DNA of 64,000 nt from Circinella umbellata. Its lineage: Eukaryota; Mucoromycota; Mucoromycetes; Mucorales; Lichtheimiaceae. A program made the translations under genes and the position numbers. The notes beneath the pieces are model-generated. The model saw only the letters and a list, made by a program, of their open reading frames with translations. It was not told the origin of the DNA and searched no databases. How positions within the stretch are numbered: the first letter of the stretch is position 1; every line of letters starts with the position of its first letter. The DNA lies in assembly GCA_025093555.1 (NCBI GenBank), contig JAIWNF010000005.1, positions 620,001 to 684,000 of the forward strand, in the 5' to 3' direction. Positions 11,424 through 24,511 of the stretch are shown in pieces.

Positions 11424-13031
11424 TCATGGTTTGTTAACATATTGGCGCATTCGATCCAATTCTCGATGAACTTCTTTCCTACTAATAGCGGAGCGTCTTA
11501 CTGAATTGTCTTCTGTAGTGGCTGCTGGTAAGGATGCACCTGGAGATGTAGCAGTGGGTGATCCACCACCAGTGGATGCTTTCCGTAAAAGCAACGATTG
11601 GAAAAAGTTAGCAATGACTTGATTTGATGCACCATCTGTTCCTGCAGGAAAACCAGCAGCTGCTCCTGTACCTACTGAATCCATAGGTGTTTGAATTGGA
11701 TCAAGATGTGGAGGCATTGGCTATATAATAATAAAAAAATAACAATAATATTTTAGATCAGTAAATCATTTCATATTGTGTATATATAAGTATGTGTATG
11801 TGACATCATTTTATATTTACCCTAGTGCCTTGTCGTTCAGTTGTAGGATCCTACATATACAGATGTAATCATATACATTATTTAATAAACAAATATCTTT
11901 TTTTTTCCTTTCTTTCTTCCATCCCATCATTGTTATTACTATCATCCTTTCATCACACAATACAAAAAAAAATGACAAACCTTAGGTCGTGCTGCTCTAG
12001 AAGCATCATCCTCTTCGACCAAATCAAGTGTTGCTTGGGACATATCAATAGGTCCAATAACACTAGGTCGTGATGTTGTTGTGCCATTTCTTGCTTTATT
12101 AGCACCATCGGGTCGTCGAAGAGGTCGTAATGTTTCATAATGACGTTCAAAAAATACTTGTTCATCTTCACAAGTTACTGGGGGTTGGATATTCAATGGT
12201 TGTTCTTCAGCTTCTGGATCTGGTATCGCTTCTTCATATACTCCTCTAGCACCATGTGCACCTGGATCTTGTCGATCCATAATGGATTCCATATCAGCAT
12301 CCCATCCTTGATGGACTCCCTCGCAATCAAATCCTTCTCTTAATACTCGGATTTTACCCCAAGAGTCCCATCCAGCTGGTACCATGACTGAATCTCTTTC
12401 AACCACTTGTGCTTTAAGGCTAAAAGGATATGCCTTTGTTTGTGTGGTTAATAAACGATGAAGAATATACTGACGTAAGTTGTGAAAGGTATAAGGATGT
12501 AATGTGGATGTATAGAATAAGGCAGCTCCGTCTAATTTATAAACATTATACATATTGTATTATTTATTAGTATCCTCAATTGTTTTTTTTTTATTCTTCT
12601 ATCCCATCAGTTTAAATAATACTTACATTTCATACACACACATCGCAAAGTTTGTTGTATAAAGTCAAATTGTTCTTCTTTATAATCTTGAGATTGTTCA
12701 AGCATATTAAGTGCATCACTCTAAAAAAATAAATATACATATATCAATCGATTCATTTTTCTTGCGCCTTATTTTTTTTTCCTGTTTCAAGTTACCTTGC
12801 AACAAACAATCACTATAGGAACACCTAAATTAGTTGATAAGCAACCTTGAGTTAAAGGTAAAGTAACTTGATCTGCTGATGTTGTCGTAGTAACCAAAGG
12901 TGTTGTTGCAACAAAATTTGTAGGAGTAGATGGAACTGAACTAGTTGAATTGGATGAAGCCATTGTATAACCATTTACCATATTGGAAGAAGGTTCCGAA
13001 TAAGTTTGAAGATAGTGTTCCACTACACATG

Positions 13032-13063
<32 letters not shown>

Positions 13064-14109
13064 AAAAAAAAATTGTAAGTTTTATGCCGACACACAAAAA
13101 AAAAAAAAAAAAAATGGTGATGTGTGTGTATGTGTATGCTATATACATTTGTCCACGTTTTCTTACCTTTTTCTCTTAATTCATCCACCACTGCTTTTCC
13201 TTTTGTCCAAGAAGAAGAAGAATCCGCAGTAGCCCCTTCTTTACAAATTTCATCAATCACATGCTGTAAAACATCGATCCAACGTTGAAATGAATCTAAA
13301 AACTTCCAGGGTCGGGTCCAGTCAATAGCAAGAATCACAAGTGCATCTGCAAGTGTTTCGGAACTTAAGGCGAACTTCAATAGTGGAAGATATTCTGGAG
13401 CAGAAAGACCCAGTTGATACATTCCAAGTCGTGCAATAGCTAAATATAATAGATATATATATATATTATTATATGATAAAATATAGATTTATTAAAACAA
13501 GTTAGACTCTCCTCTCTCAACCCCTCCCACACACACACACACACACACATGCGCACACACTTTTCACTCTAATACATAAAGTAGTCCAATGGTATACCTT
13601 CATTTTCTTCGTCTTGAATGTCAGTAAATGTATATCCTAAAGCAAGTGTATTTGTTACGTCTTCATCGAGATTATCAACAGGTACATGAGCATAATTGGA
13701 AGGGTTCACACCAAAAGAATTTCCAGTTGTAACATCATCTCCATCAACTTTGGGTGCATCTGGTCCCGGATCGTGTTTCAAATAATGAATAAGTGTTGAT
13801 TTTCCACAACTCGAATCACCTAAGTAAATAAAAATGAAAGATATTATTATTATTTATTCAAAATGTGTGTATTTTTTTTAGAATACATTAAAAATATAAA
13901 GTTATAAAAGAATATTTACCAAGGATAAGAACATTCTTAGTAGGGACCATCTTTGAAGATGCTACACCTTTAAGAATACCGGACCAAATTTCATCTTTTT
14001 CAGGTCCATTGGTTTGAATAACTGTGCCTGTAACGGAATTAGTTGATTGACTAGCTGTAGGTACAGCTGCTGGAGACAAAGACATTCCGTTTGCTAATGA
14101 TGCTGTCAT
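11424..14109 (-). CDS. Cytoplasmic dynein light intermediate chain
   Basis: Eight exons on the minus strand: 14109-13920, 13819-13598, 13439-13167, 13022-12796, 12720-12627, 12531-11981, 11850-11821, 11720-11424. All phases join cleanly into 627 residues. The Ras-like domain is diagnostic: P-loop GDSSCGKST at residues 64-72, ARLGMYQL, the stretch DALVILAIDWTRPW, and CCKSDAL at 302-308 followed by EEQFDFIQQTLR and YGAALFYTS, then VPAGWDSWGKI. All are typical of the DLIC family. The C-terminal ~190 residues are Pro/Thr/Ser-rich and end RMRQYVNKP; in the family this part binds cargo adaptors. The protein is a dynein-1 motor subunit, acting on microtubules in retrograde transport. The intron after exon 6 has a less common GTTTGT donor. 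The gene is transcribed divergently from the Arb2-type gene. Confidence 0.95.
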
Positions 14110-14459
14110 TTTCTTTTATATTACGGGCACATACAAATATATTCGTTGGAGTTCGTTTTGGTTCTTATTTATATTTTTTTTATTTATTTTTGGAGTGTGT
14201 TATGTATGTGTGTCCCAAAGAAATAAAAAAATAATAAAGAGGGAAAAAAATATATATATTATTTTACAGATATCAGCTTAGCTTAGTTTCGCATACAAAA
14301 TCAAGTTTTCCACAAAAAAAAAAAAAAATCATGTCGGAACCTTAAAATTATCAAGGCACCGTTTTTCGAGGTTTTTTTTTTTTTTTTGACGCGAATTCAC
14401 GTTATATTCCCTTTCCTTTTTTAAAGTTATTATAGCAGTAACAAAGAAAACTAAAGATA
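14110..14459. promoter_or_regulatory. Shared divergent promoter region
   Basis: Only 350 bp separate the start codons of the minus-strand dynein gene (14109) and the plus-strand Arb2-type gene (14460). The stretch has poly-A and poly-T tracts (about 14320-14390) and TA-rich segments but no clear paired TATA boxes. Bidirectional regulation is inferred from the geometry only. Confidence 0.5.
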
Positions 14460-16583
14460 ATGTTTCGAAGACGTTTAAAGAAAAAAGAAGCACCTCAATT
14501 TCCAAAAACTATTGAAGGTTTTGGATACAATGTCAATGATAAGGGCGAGATTCGTGGCATAGAAAATGGTATCTCTCTCACTCTATATTCTGTTTTTTTT
14601 TTTTTTCAATACACATAAAGAAAAGAAAAGAAAACTTAACCTTGATATGTATATTATTTATCAATAGGTGAATCATATAACTTTGAATATATTTTAAAGG
14701 ATCGAACTTATAATGAATTACGATATAAAGCATTCATTGGTAAAATGAATTTGAAATGACCTAAATATAAATATATATTTATTTTTTTATATATTTATAT
14801 TAAGCATGTTCTCTTTTTTCTTTACTCTTTTAGATCTTATTGGTGATATGGTTGAAGAACAACTTCAAGCTGAACCATATAATTTTCAAAAATCCATTAT
14901 TCCTATACAAGCTGATCCTTCCTCAGGTGAACCTTATAGTCATATTTTCATGACGTAAGTAAACTGTATATTTGTTTTATTTGATAAGATGAGGGATAAT
15001 CAATGATAATCAAAATAAAAAGCTTTAATTTATTAATGATATTTTATTATTAAATCCAAAAAGTCCAAATGCTTTGACAACAACAGATAGATTGCTTCTT
15101 TTGATCCCAGGAAATAATACTCGGTAAATTATCTTCCATCGGTTTACTATTATCAATTAATTTATCATAGTGTCTAATATGTATTATGGATAATATTTAT
15201 TATAGTATTGGTCAATGGACGCGACGTGCTATGTGCGATGACAACATGAAAGTAAGTTTTAATAATAGTAATACATCATGAAAAAAAAAACATGCAAAAT
15301 CAAAAGCGGTGTTTTAAAAATATATGAAATGGTATTATTTTATTAGAGTGGTTCTATGATGAAAGTGGCAACTATGGCAAAAGAAAGAGGATATGAAATA
15401 ATTATTTTCAATCCAAATGGAATTTATTGGTATGATGGTAAAGCTCAGGTAAGAAACAAATTTATGAATGTATTAGGAAAGTAAGTGTGTGTGTGTGTGT
15501 ATGTTTAAAAAAAAACATAATAAATTTTTATATATAAAATCATATAGGAAATGCCACCACTTACAAACATGAATTTTGTTATGGTACCAGGTAAGTGAAA
15601 GGGAGCAAAAAAAAAGAGCCTTCTAGAATATATGCGAGTTTCATAACAATTTATCCCTTTCGTATCACAACCGCTTTTTTTTTGCAGAAAACGAAGGACC
15701 GGAAGTACATTGCAGATACGTATTTGACAAATTTATCAGGTAACACGACATTTTGCATTTTGCCTCATATGTTATTGTGCCTTTTGCATCGATTACTAAT
15801 AGTATCATCTCACATGCCTTTTTTTTTTTTTATGTTTACAGCAAAGTAAAAGCAACCAAAATTGTGGCAATGACTCTTGGATGGGGTGGTTTTTGTTTAA
15901 CAGAACTTTTAAATCAACATTGTAATGTTATCTTTTCAAAGTATACACTTTATATTATAGATTAATTTTCAATTAACATATATTTGTATTTATTATCTAT
16001 ATATTATAGTTGATTTTTTTAAAGAACGAGTAAAAGGTGTAGCTATGGCTGATAGTACTCATTCAAGCGATTTGGTTGATGGTGATGATAAACGTGTTTG
16101 GATTCGCTCTGTAAGTTTTGTCTGAAAAAAAAAAGGATATCTAAAACTATTTAAACCTTGTAACGTAGTAACCATGAATCTACCCTTTTCCGTTTTGGTT
16201 TTTTGTATGTTCATAGCATGTTTTGAATTGGGCCGCTTCAAATGAAAATCGAGGTGAACCACTAAAGGATACACGTCTTGGATGTGATTCCTTGTCTTCA
16301 GGTAAGTTAAAAAACTATTCTCATCCTCAATTTCTTATTATTATTATGATAGTCACTAGCACTCTTTTATTTATTCATTATATTATAAATGTATAATATG
16401 ATAGGTGATGAACTAGCTGAATTTACTATTACTCATTGTATGGATGATATGATGCGATTTATTGATACAAAAATGGGTGATTATATACCTGAAGAAGTGG
16501 ATGATGAAATTATCAAGGAAGAAGATTTGATAGCTGAAGAGGAAGAATTAAATGAACATGTTAAAGTGATTAACATTAACTAA
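14460..16583 (+). CDS. Arb2/FAM172A-family alpha/beta-hydrolase-fold protein
   Basis: Twelve exons: 14460-14568, 14668-14739, 14834-14954, 15064-15123, 15206-15251, 15347-15448, 15548-15590, 15688-15739, 15842-15921, 16010-16110, 16217-16301, 16405-16583. The product is 349 residues with every splice phase consistent. Family landmarks in order: FPKTIEGFGYNVNDKGEIR, YNFEYILKDRTYNELRY, a IPIQAD segment, LLLLIPGN, IGQWTRRAM, GYEIIIFNPN, EVHCRYVFDKFI, VKGVAMADSTHS and VLNWAASNE, matching the FAM172A/Arb2 layout. Fission-yeast Arb2 belongs to the Argonaute-binding ARC complex in RNAi heterochromatin; animal FAM172A is nuclear and linked to Argonaute and splicing. The nucleophile elbow, HSYGG in the animal protein as I recall it, reads LGWGG here (residues 214-218) with Gly215 in place of Ser. 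A hydrolase activity is therefore unlikely. The C-terminus is acidic. Confidence 0.9.
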
Positions 16584-19555
16584 ATAAATGAGTCAAGTCC
16601 CCCCCTCTCTCTCTCCTTTTTTCACACTTACACACAGAAACATCTATACATACCAATATTTGAAATTAGCATTATCATTCTTCTTTTTGTTTTTCAATGG
16701 AATAACAGCAGCAATATTTCTCACAAAAAAAATATTATATTGTTTGTGGTTGGATGCTGACCATAGTTTCAAACTTTATTACAAGATGCATAATATTAAA
16801 AGAGTGTATATAATGTGATTTAAAGGACAGTAGTAAATGGATGTCTCTATACATAAATACATACATGGTATTGATTTCAGCTATAATATTGATGAATCAG
16901 GTTTTGATTTATTTTATTCATTGCTAAGATGAGGTTTATTTTTGCGGCATTCGGATACGTAAAAAGAATTAACGCCAAAACTCAATTGTACAACATATTT
17001 TGCCCCCACACCGATTTCATATTTTAAAAGAATGCACAGTAATGGTAGGACAAAAAGAAAAAAAAAAGTTTAATACCAATTACGTATACTAGTGACATTT
17101 CGTGTAATCATGTTGTTTTCGAAGGATCATCAAATCAATTGATTTATTTGGGTTATATTACACATCTTTTCTACTTTTCTTTGATGTTTATTTTATTACC
17201 ATCTCAACCTTTCTTTCCTTTTCTTGCTCCCTCCCCCCAAGAAAATTGAGATTATCTTTATTTGTTAATATCACTTGATCCCTCCCCCATCCAACATAAT
17301 CTGAATATATTATTTATTTTTGGGATATGCTTTTTTTTTTTGCCTATTCAAAAACGTTTTTTAAAAAGGATGGTTTGTTAATTAGAAAGAATTGATAATG
17401 AATTATTTTATTTTATCAAAGAGCAAAGAGGAGCGAGGGAGCGAGGGAAAGGGGGGGGGGGTAAAGGGAGAAAGGGAAGGTGAGACAAGAAACCCAAAGA
17501 TAAAAAGTAGGTTTGATGTTTTATTTTTTTTCAGCAATCATGTAGCATATGCATATAAACATCAAAGTAAAAGTAAAAAAAAAAGCTGCATGTAGACTTG
17601 CTTTTGATGACCGAAACCTTACTTTTTTAGTTATAAACTTGAAATATGATAAAACACATTAAAAGATATATAAATATATACAGTGCGTTTATAGTATATT
17701 CTAATATGCATGCATGTAAAAGCATGTATGACCACTTTTCTTTGTTCGAAAAAAAAAAAGGTGATCTATCTTTTTTACATAGATACATTGCGTTGCATGA
17801 CATTACTATAAATCAAACAAAGAATATTCTGTTACCAAGGGAAAGAAAAGGGGGGGAGGGAGGGAGAAGGAATATTGTTATTATTATCACCATTATTAGA
17901 AAGTTTTGATTGATACGTAATTAAATACGTAAAAATGAATAAAACGTTTGAGGAATTAAAGAAAATAGATGGATTAATCATGTGCTCAACAAAAAAAAAT
18001 TTTATCACCATTTCAACTGTAAAAGAAATTATCTATCAATTCATTCTCTTTTTTATTTTATTGTCGTTTAGAAACCCTCTCCCTCCCCCCACCTCTTTTC
18101 ATTTTTTTTTGATGTATATTTTTCTTTAAGAGAGAAAGAGGGAAGATAAATAATCAAAATCGTTTGCTTAGTTTATAAAAAAAAAAAAAACTGAAAATGG
18201 TAAAGCACGAACTTGAAGGTACAGGAGTGGAAATATAATAAAAAAAGAGGAGTTGCTAGATAATAAATGTTATTATTTGTGTATGTTGATCATACTCCAC
18301 AGTCCGGAAAGAGTAAGAAAAACAAAATTGAATACCTCACACACACACACAAACATCTGATAGAGACAATCAACCAAGAGTGTCTATCCTATTTTCTTTT
18401 TCTTCTCAAAAAAAAAACTCCACTAATGCTAAAACTTCTCGGCATTTTCCGGAGATCCAGTTCTTATAGATGTTAAAAAAAAATTATATTTTTCTTTTTT
18501 TGTTACAAATGTTGTTATATTTTATTATCTAAATCATATTAATTGACGATGACGGGCGAAAAAGTAAAAACTGGAATAAATAATACTTTGTAGTGTATAA
18601 ACAAATGCACACAACTTGAACAACCATGCAGCAAAAAAAAAAAAAAGGTATACAACAAACAAACTGACAATTTTTTTTTTATATATAGTATAATGTGCTT
18701 CTCGAGTACAATTAAACACTTTCTCACCTTCAACTATTTATATTTACTTTTTTTATTTTTGCGCCAATCATCCAATAGTAGAACTTGGCAGATTAAAAAA
18801 TATTAAAAAAAAAACAGGATTCAATTTGTACGCACACGTATACACATCACTACTTTTCTTTCTTCTTTTCTTTCTTTTCAATACATCCTTTTTTTTTCTT
18901 TTTGCCACTTTTTTTTTCTTTGACTTTTATATTATAAGAATACGGCGGGTAATTTTTATTCATTATAGTATCTTCCCCCCCCCTGAAAGCCAAAATAAAA
19001 AAAAAATCATCAACGTAACCTTGACAACCACAAGATATTATTATTCATCACCGAGGTAACCAAAAAAAAAAAAAAAATACAGTTCTTTTTCCATTTATAA
19101 AATATTGTTACTCAAGATATGGAAATCGATCAGCAAAGAACAAAAAAAAAATAGCTTTTTTTTTTCTCTCTCTCTATTTCATTATCATCATTATGCATGT
19201 CCATAAAAGATAATTGATGAAAGGGAAAAAGAAAATTTATCAAACAGAAAGCATCAAGAAAATAACTTATATCATGCTGCTGCGTTTTTTTTTTTTTATG
19301 TGCAGGTTGCTTTTGTTTTATACATTTATAGCCCCTGACCCATTTTACACAAAACGGACTTGCATATTATTTTTATATAAACTCACAGAAATATATATAT
19401 ATAATTGGGAACCAAACAAAATCAATTTATTTTCTTTTCCCTTTTCTTTTTCCCATTCAACCCAATTTTTTTTTTACCGACAACACTCATAGTACTATAT
19501 ATACATATATAACTTCCCCCTCAACCAATATATAAAACGATAATATACAGAAATA
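16584..19555. other. AT-rich intergenic region, no gene seen
   Basis: About 3 kb of AT-rich DNA with homopolymers, CT tracts and a poly-G run (about 17451-17461). ORFs such as 17646-17909 and 18267-18476 show no coding character or motif. The right end is the upstream region of the APSES gene; TATAAAA at 19532-19538 is a candidate TATA box only about 20 bp from the ATG, so more likely within the transcribed leader. Confidence 0.5.
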
Positions 19556-21264
19556 ATGCTTGAAGGAGTATACCAGAGTTTCGGATATCCCCCTAATGGG
19601 GCACCACACTTACCTCCGCCACCTGTAGTACCTCCACCATCATCTTATTCAGATAATCCTGTGGAGCCTCAAGTACAACCTTATGGTGGGCTCAGCTATC
19701 GCGATCCATATCCTTACCATACAAGTAATAATAACAGTAACAGCACTTCAAACAGTAACAACGATAATAACAATAATAACAACAATTATTACAACGCGTA
19801 TCAATCACCTACTTCATCATCATCCTCTTCATCAGCAACAAATCAACACGAAGCACCAAGTCCAATTTTTCCAGATCATCGAGCTTCGGTAACTCATCCT
19901 AATTCCGACCCCAACAATTATTATGCTCCTCCTTCTACATCATCATCTAATGGGGGAGGATGGCAACAGCAGCAGCAACAACAACAACAACAACAAGCGC
20001 GTCCATTCCCACCAGCTTCCGTATCGGCTCCAACAACACACGTACAACATCAAGAAGCATTAACCACAACAGCAACGGGATTTCCTTCTTGGAGTGCTAG
20101 TATGGGTTCTAACAGTCCACCTTCTGCGCGCTCACATCCATCTGCAGGGGGTGGATATATCGGAGCAAGAACGGGAGGCGACTTTGATAGTATGACGAGC
20201 CCAACAAGACCATCTCATCACCATCACCACCCACATCATCACCACCCACATCATCATTATCATTCCCATCCTATTTCTCCACCCGGTTTTGGTCCACCTA
20301 CTTCACTAGCGCGACCAAAACTTACAACCACTGTTTGGGATGATGAAGGTACTGTTTGTTACCAAGTAGATGCTAAAGGAATTTGTGTTGCCAGAAGAGA
20401 AGGTAAAAAAATATATGCATTATCTCATCCCTCCCTCCGCCTCTTCCCTCCCTCCCTCCCGCCCCTTTCTTTTTTATTCTTTCTTTGTTTCATTCTCGTT
20501 CACCTTTTTTTTTTTATCTTTGCCTATTTTTTGATAATGATTTTGTTCATCAAAATAATTACACAAAACTAACTTTACTTTTTTTTTATTTTTATTTTTA
20601 ATTGGTGTTTTTAGACAATGAAATGATCAACGGTACTAAATTATTAAATGTTGTCGGAATGTCTCGCGGCAAACGAGATGGCATTCTTAAGAATGAAAAA
20701 GACCGTGTTGTAATAAAAGTCGGTGCCATGCATCTCAAAGGAGTTTGGTAAGTTTTTTTTTCTTTAACATATATATATATACTTTTGATTTTATACCTAA
20801 TTTCAAAAATAAGAATCGTTATAAAATCAAGTCCTAGATAAGAAAAAAAAAAGTAAACTGAATAATATAATTTCAAATACATATAATAATAGGATTACAT
20901 TACGACGAGCTAAATACTTGGCAACAAAGTTTCGAATTTGTGATTTGCTTTATCCATTATTTGAAGATGATCCAAGAAAATTCGTATATGCAACCAACCC
21001 TCCGAATCACCCTGCTTCTGTAGCAGTTGCTGCAGGTGTCTCATCACCACCGGCATCCGTCTCCTCATCTCGCCGAACATCATCTTTACTTGACAACAGT
21101 CCCGATAGCCTTTCCAGTGGCATTCGATCTTCATCATTTAATGATAACATCAAACGAAGTTCACTTCCATCAATGAGTACTTTGGATCAGGGTAAGTTAA
21201 AATAATTCTTTTGTTACTATAGTATACCACCTCACTACTCTTTATCCATATACAACTACCATAT

Positions 21265-21296
<32 letters not shown>

Positions 21297-22230
21297 AAAT
21301 AAAATATGTTATGAAAAATAAGAAGAAATGTAAACCCCCTTCCAATGAACCCCTCAACACTACCCCTTCATGGCAAACTATTCCTTTCTCTCCTTTTATT
21401 TAACTAAACCATTTCTTTTTCGTTGCTATTATTATAACACTTAGTCGCATCCCGTCTTTCACCGCCACCTCAATTACCATCTGTTGCAGGTAAAAAAAAC
21501 CCACAAAATAGTCATAATAATAGCATAAGCACAAAAAAAAACATTTGATAGTGTTTATATACGTATAGTACCATTTTTTTAAACCAGTTATATTAACAAC
21601 AATAACATGGTTATATAGATTCTTTACCATTAACAGATAATGATCAACAATCTTTATCATCGTCTTCAACACCCATGCCTTCAACTACTTTACCTGCACC
21701 AAATCCTACTTTACATAACAATAATAATAGTAGTTATACTGGTTTAAACTATTATTATCATCAACAACAATACGATTATTCGCGAAGTTCTGAACTACAT
21801 CCACCTTCATTACCAGCTTCTTCAACATCTTCTCTTCATCGTTTTTTTTCTGATGAATCGTCTGCTGCAAAAGAAGCTTCAAAAATTGAAAAGCGACAAC
21901 AAAATAATTGTGTTGAATCTACATTTTCTTCAGATAGTAAGCCAAGTAAGTATTGATTTTCCTTCTTGTACTACCCTTCCTCTTCTTATTCTTATTCTTA
22001 TCTTATATTTTCCTCGCATTTCGTTTCTACACACACGCTCAAGCACCCCTAAAAAAACTTTACCTACATACACATACACATGCATCATTATATAGTTCTT
22101 TTCTTCAGTATCCTTGAAAATATACACATATACATTCTTTTATCAACCTTGAGGGGATGGCACTGGTTTTTTCATGCATAATACTAATATACTTTTCACT
22201 CTTCTCTTTCATATTTTAGATATTACATAA
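19556..22230 (+). CDS. APSES-type transcription factor (StuA/Efg1-like)
   Basis: Exons 19556-20402, 20615-20747, 20893-21191, 21445-21489, 21619-21945 and a tiny last exon 22220-22230 (GTAAGT donor, TTTTAG acceptor). This gives 553 residues. If the last intron is retained, translation stops at 21956 with the same length. The N-terminal 250 residues are low complexity, with Pro, Asn, Ser, Gln and His runs. The APSES/KilA-N DNA-binding domain is about residues 255-355: [80 protein letters not shown] and [11 protein letters not shown], closely following the StuA/Efg1 consensus. The C-terminal region is Ser/Pro/Asn-rich. Such factors bind A/TCGCGT/A-type sites and control development, sporulation and morphology in fungi. 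The C-terminal end is the least certain part. Confidence 0.94.
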
Positions 22231-24380
22231 AAATATGTTGTACATAGTTCAAAAAGAGCGCAAAATGACATTTCATATTCCCAAACTATACTGATTTTTC
22301 AATCTCTCTCTCTGTGCTTTTTTTTTTATTCTTTCCAATTAATTACAATTCATCCTCTTCTCCTATCAACTTTTACATGTATGTACAATCTTCACCCCAC
22401 ATTTCCCTTTCTTTTTTTTTTCTTCACCTAGCACAACAATTTTATTTCAAGATGGATAATTAATCCGGAATGATGATTATATTATTGTTGATAAAAGAAA
22501 AAAGATAGCATATATAATATCTGAAAGATGGATGTGAATTTGTAATCAAAAAAAAAAAATGCATACAGATATCTACATACACACGCTTTATTCATTCAAC
22601 ATACACTCAAATTATTAATATTATTTGACAACATTTTTTTTTCTTCTTCTTCATGGATTGATTATTATTTGTAGTACGTAGTTGTCTTTCTCTCTTTGAT
22701 TTTCTTTGGTTATTATTATATCGGTTATTATTATTCCTCCACCCCCCAATCTTTTCATTACAATATACCTACCATTATTTTCAACAATACGTAACGTAAC
22801 ATACATACATACATAATATATATACACATACATAAATTACAACTACATATATTTTATATATGTAAATTTGAATACTGTATTACATTATTGTTTGTTTATT
22901 TTTATCTTTCTTTAAATAACTACATTTATATTTACATAAAATAAAATGCCTCCCTATAAATTCAATATGGTGTTATTTTCTGTAATATGCTGCTAATGTT
23001 ACCCGATATATTTATTACAACAAACAAGGTCAATTTATTATTATCATTATTATCTTTTGATGAACACAGAAATTATTAATTAACGATGATCTGTACGTAT
23101 CTTCTTTTTTTTTAATCATCTGCTATAATAATTGTAATAGAATATATGACAGTGTATATTTGATATTGTGGTATAAACTTTTTTTTTAAATGTCATTAAA
23201 AAGTACATAATTTCTTTACATAATGTCAAGTATATTATGCTGGTTATTATTATTTGTGGCGGAACTTGCATCGATGGGTGGCAGCTATTAAAAAAAACAG
23301 AAGCTGCGAGCATGTGAAGGATAAGGCTATGATGATGACCTGATTTCTAATCTCTCTCTCTCTCCCTTCTCTCTCTCTTTATATATATAAAACTAATAAT
23401 ACACTTATTGTCGTCATGTAAGGTAAATATAAATATATATGCTTAGCTTTCTCCTATCTTCTTCAGCCTTGCCCTCTTATTATCTCATCCCTCAAATCTT
23501 CTCCTGGTGAATTTCAATATACATATTTCTAACAGTGTATATAAGAACATTATTGGTTATTGTATCATGGTATCACAAGAAGGAGAAAAAAAAAAGAAAA
23601 GCTTGCATAAACATATGACCCTAAATTATACTTTATCTCCCCCCGATCTTTTAAAACACGATGATTGAGCAACAACAAATAAGAATGTTAATGTTTAAGG
23701 TTTCACAAATATGACGGGTATTAACAATGTATATGTATAAACTATATCATATGTCACATTCAACAACATTTATTATTTCTATAAATGTTACGTACATCGG
23801 TTGTATGTACGTAATGCATTATATTCTAAATCGCATACGTCCCGATATATATACATAAGCGGTGTACGTATGCAAGCTAGTAAGCAAAGAAGAAGAAAAG
23901 CATTATTTACAGATGCATGCGCAATTCAATAAAATGCTGGATTTGCATCCGTTCAAGTAAAAAGGACATTTTTTTACTTGACTATTTATCAAATATAAAC
24001 AAGACTGTCCTTTGTTAGTTTGCTTTTACATGCATATACGCTTTTCCAAAAAAAAAAACCATACATGACACGATGTTGTTTTTCTTTTTGTTATTGCTGC
24101 TGCGGTTATTGCATATATTATAATTGTTTAAAGCTAGCTCCGGTTTGATTATAATCATTGTATAAACTCCATTTCTTTTGATCTAGAACTTTTTATATTT
24201 AAATTATACTTGTTGACCCCGAAATTTAATCTTTTGAATAAGTTATTTTTTTTCTTTGAGGCTTTTTAAAAAAACAAGATGAAGAAACGATCTCATTTTT
24301 TTTTATTGTACATAGTATAATAATAACTAAATACTACTGGTATATAAAATTTAATACTCTTTCTTTTTTTTTTTGCCAAG
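22231..24380. other. AT-rich region downstream of the APSES gene
   Basis: No convincing exons. There are microsatellites (TACA repeats near 22800, CT repeats near 23353) and scattered TACGTA motifs. It may hold the 3' UTR, or a long last intron if the exon-like block at 24381 belongs to the APSES gene. Confidence 0.4.
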
Positions 24381-24480
24381 AAAATGAACTTGGGGAATTA
24401 ACCATATTACCTCCGCCACTTGATGCTCTATTGAAAAAAAAAGTATCAACAAACTCGGAATCTTCCAATAAAAGCATATG
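24381..24480 (+). other. Exon-like block encoding a NELGELTILPPPLDAL peptide
   Basis: After a poly-T/CCAAG acceptor-like site, an open frame reads NELGELTILPPPLDALLKKK and runs on for some 60 codons, soon entering a TG microsatellite. A near copy, NELEELITLPPPLDTL followed by a stop, is at 63221-63273. Phase is compatible with the donor at 21946 of the APSES gene, so it may be an alternative last exon, but a 2.4-kb intron would be far longer than any other in the window. It could instead be a remnant of a small gene family. Confidence 0.35.
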
Positions 24481-24485
24481 TCGCG

Positions 24486-24511
24486 TGGTGTGTGTGTGTG
24501 TGTGTGTGTGT
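24486..24511. repeat. (TG)n microsatellite
   Basis: Uninterrupted TG dinucleotide run of about 13 units just after the exon-like block. Confidence 0.9.
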
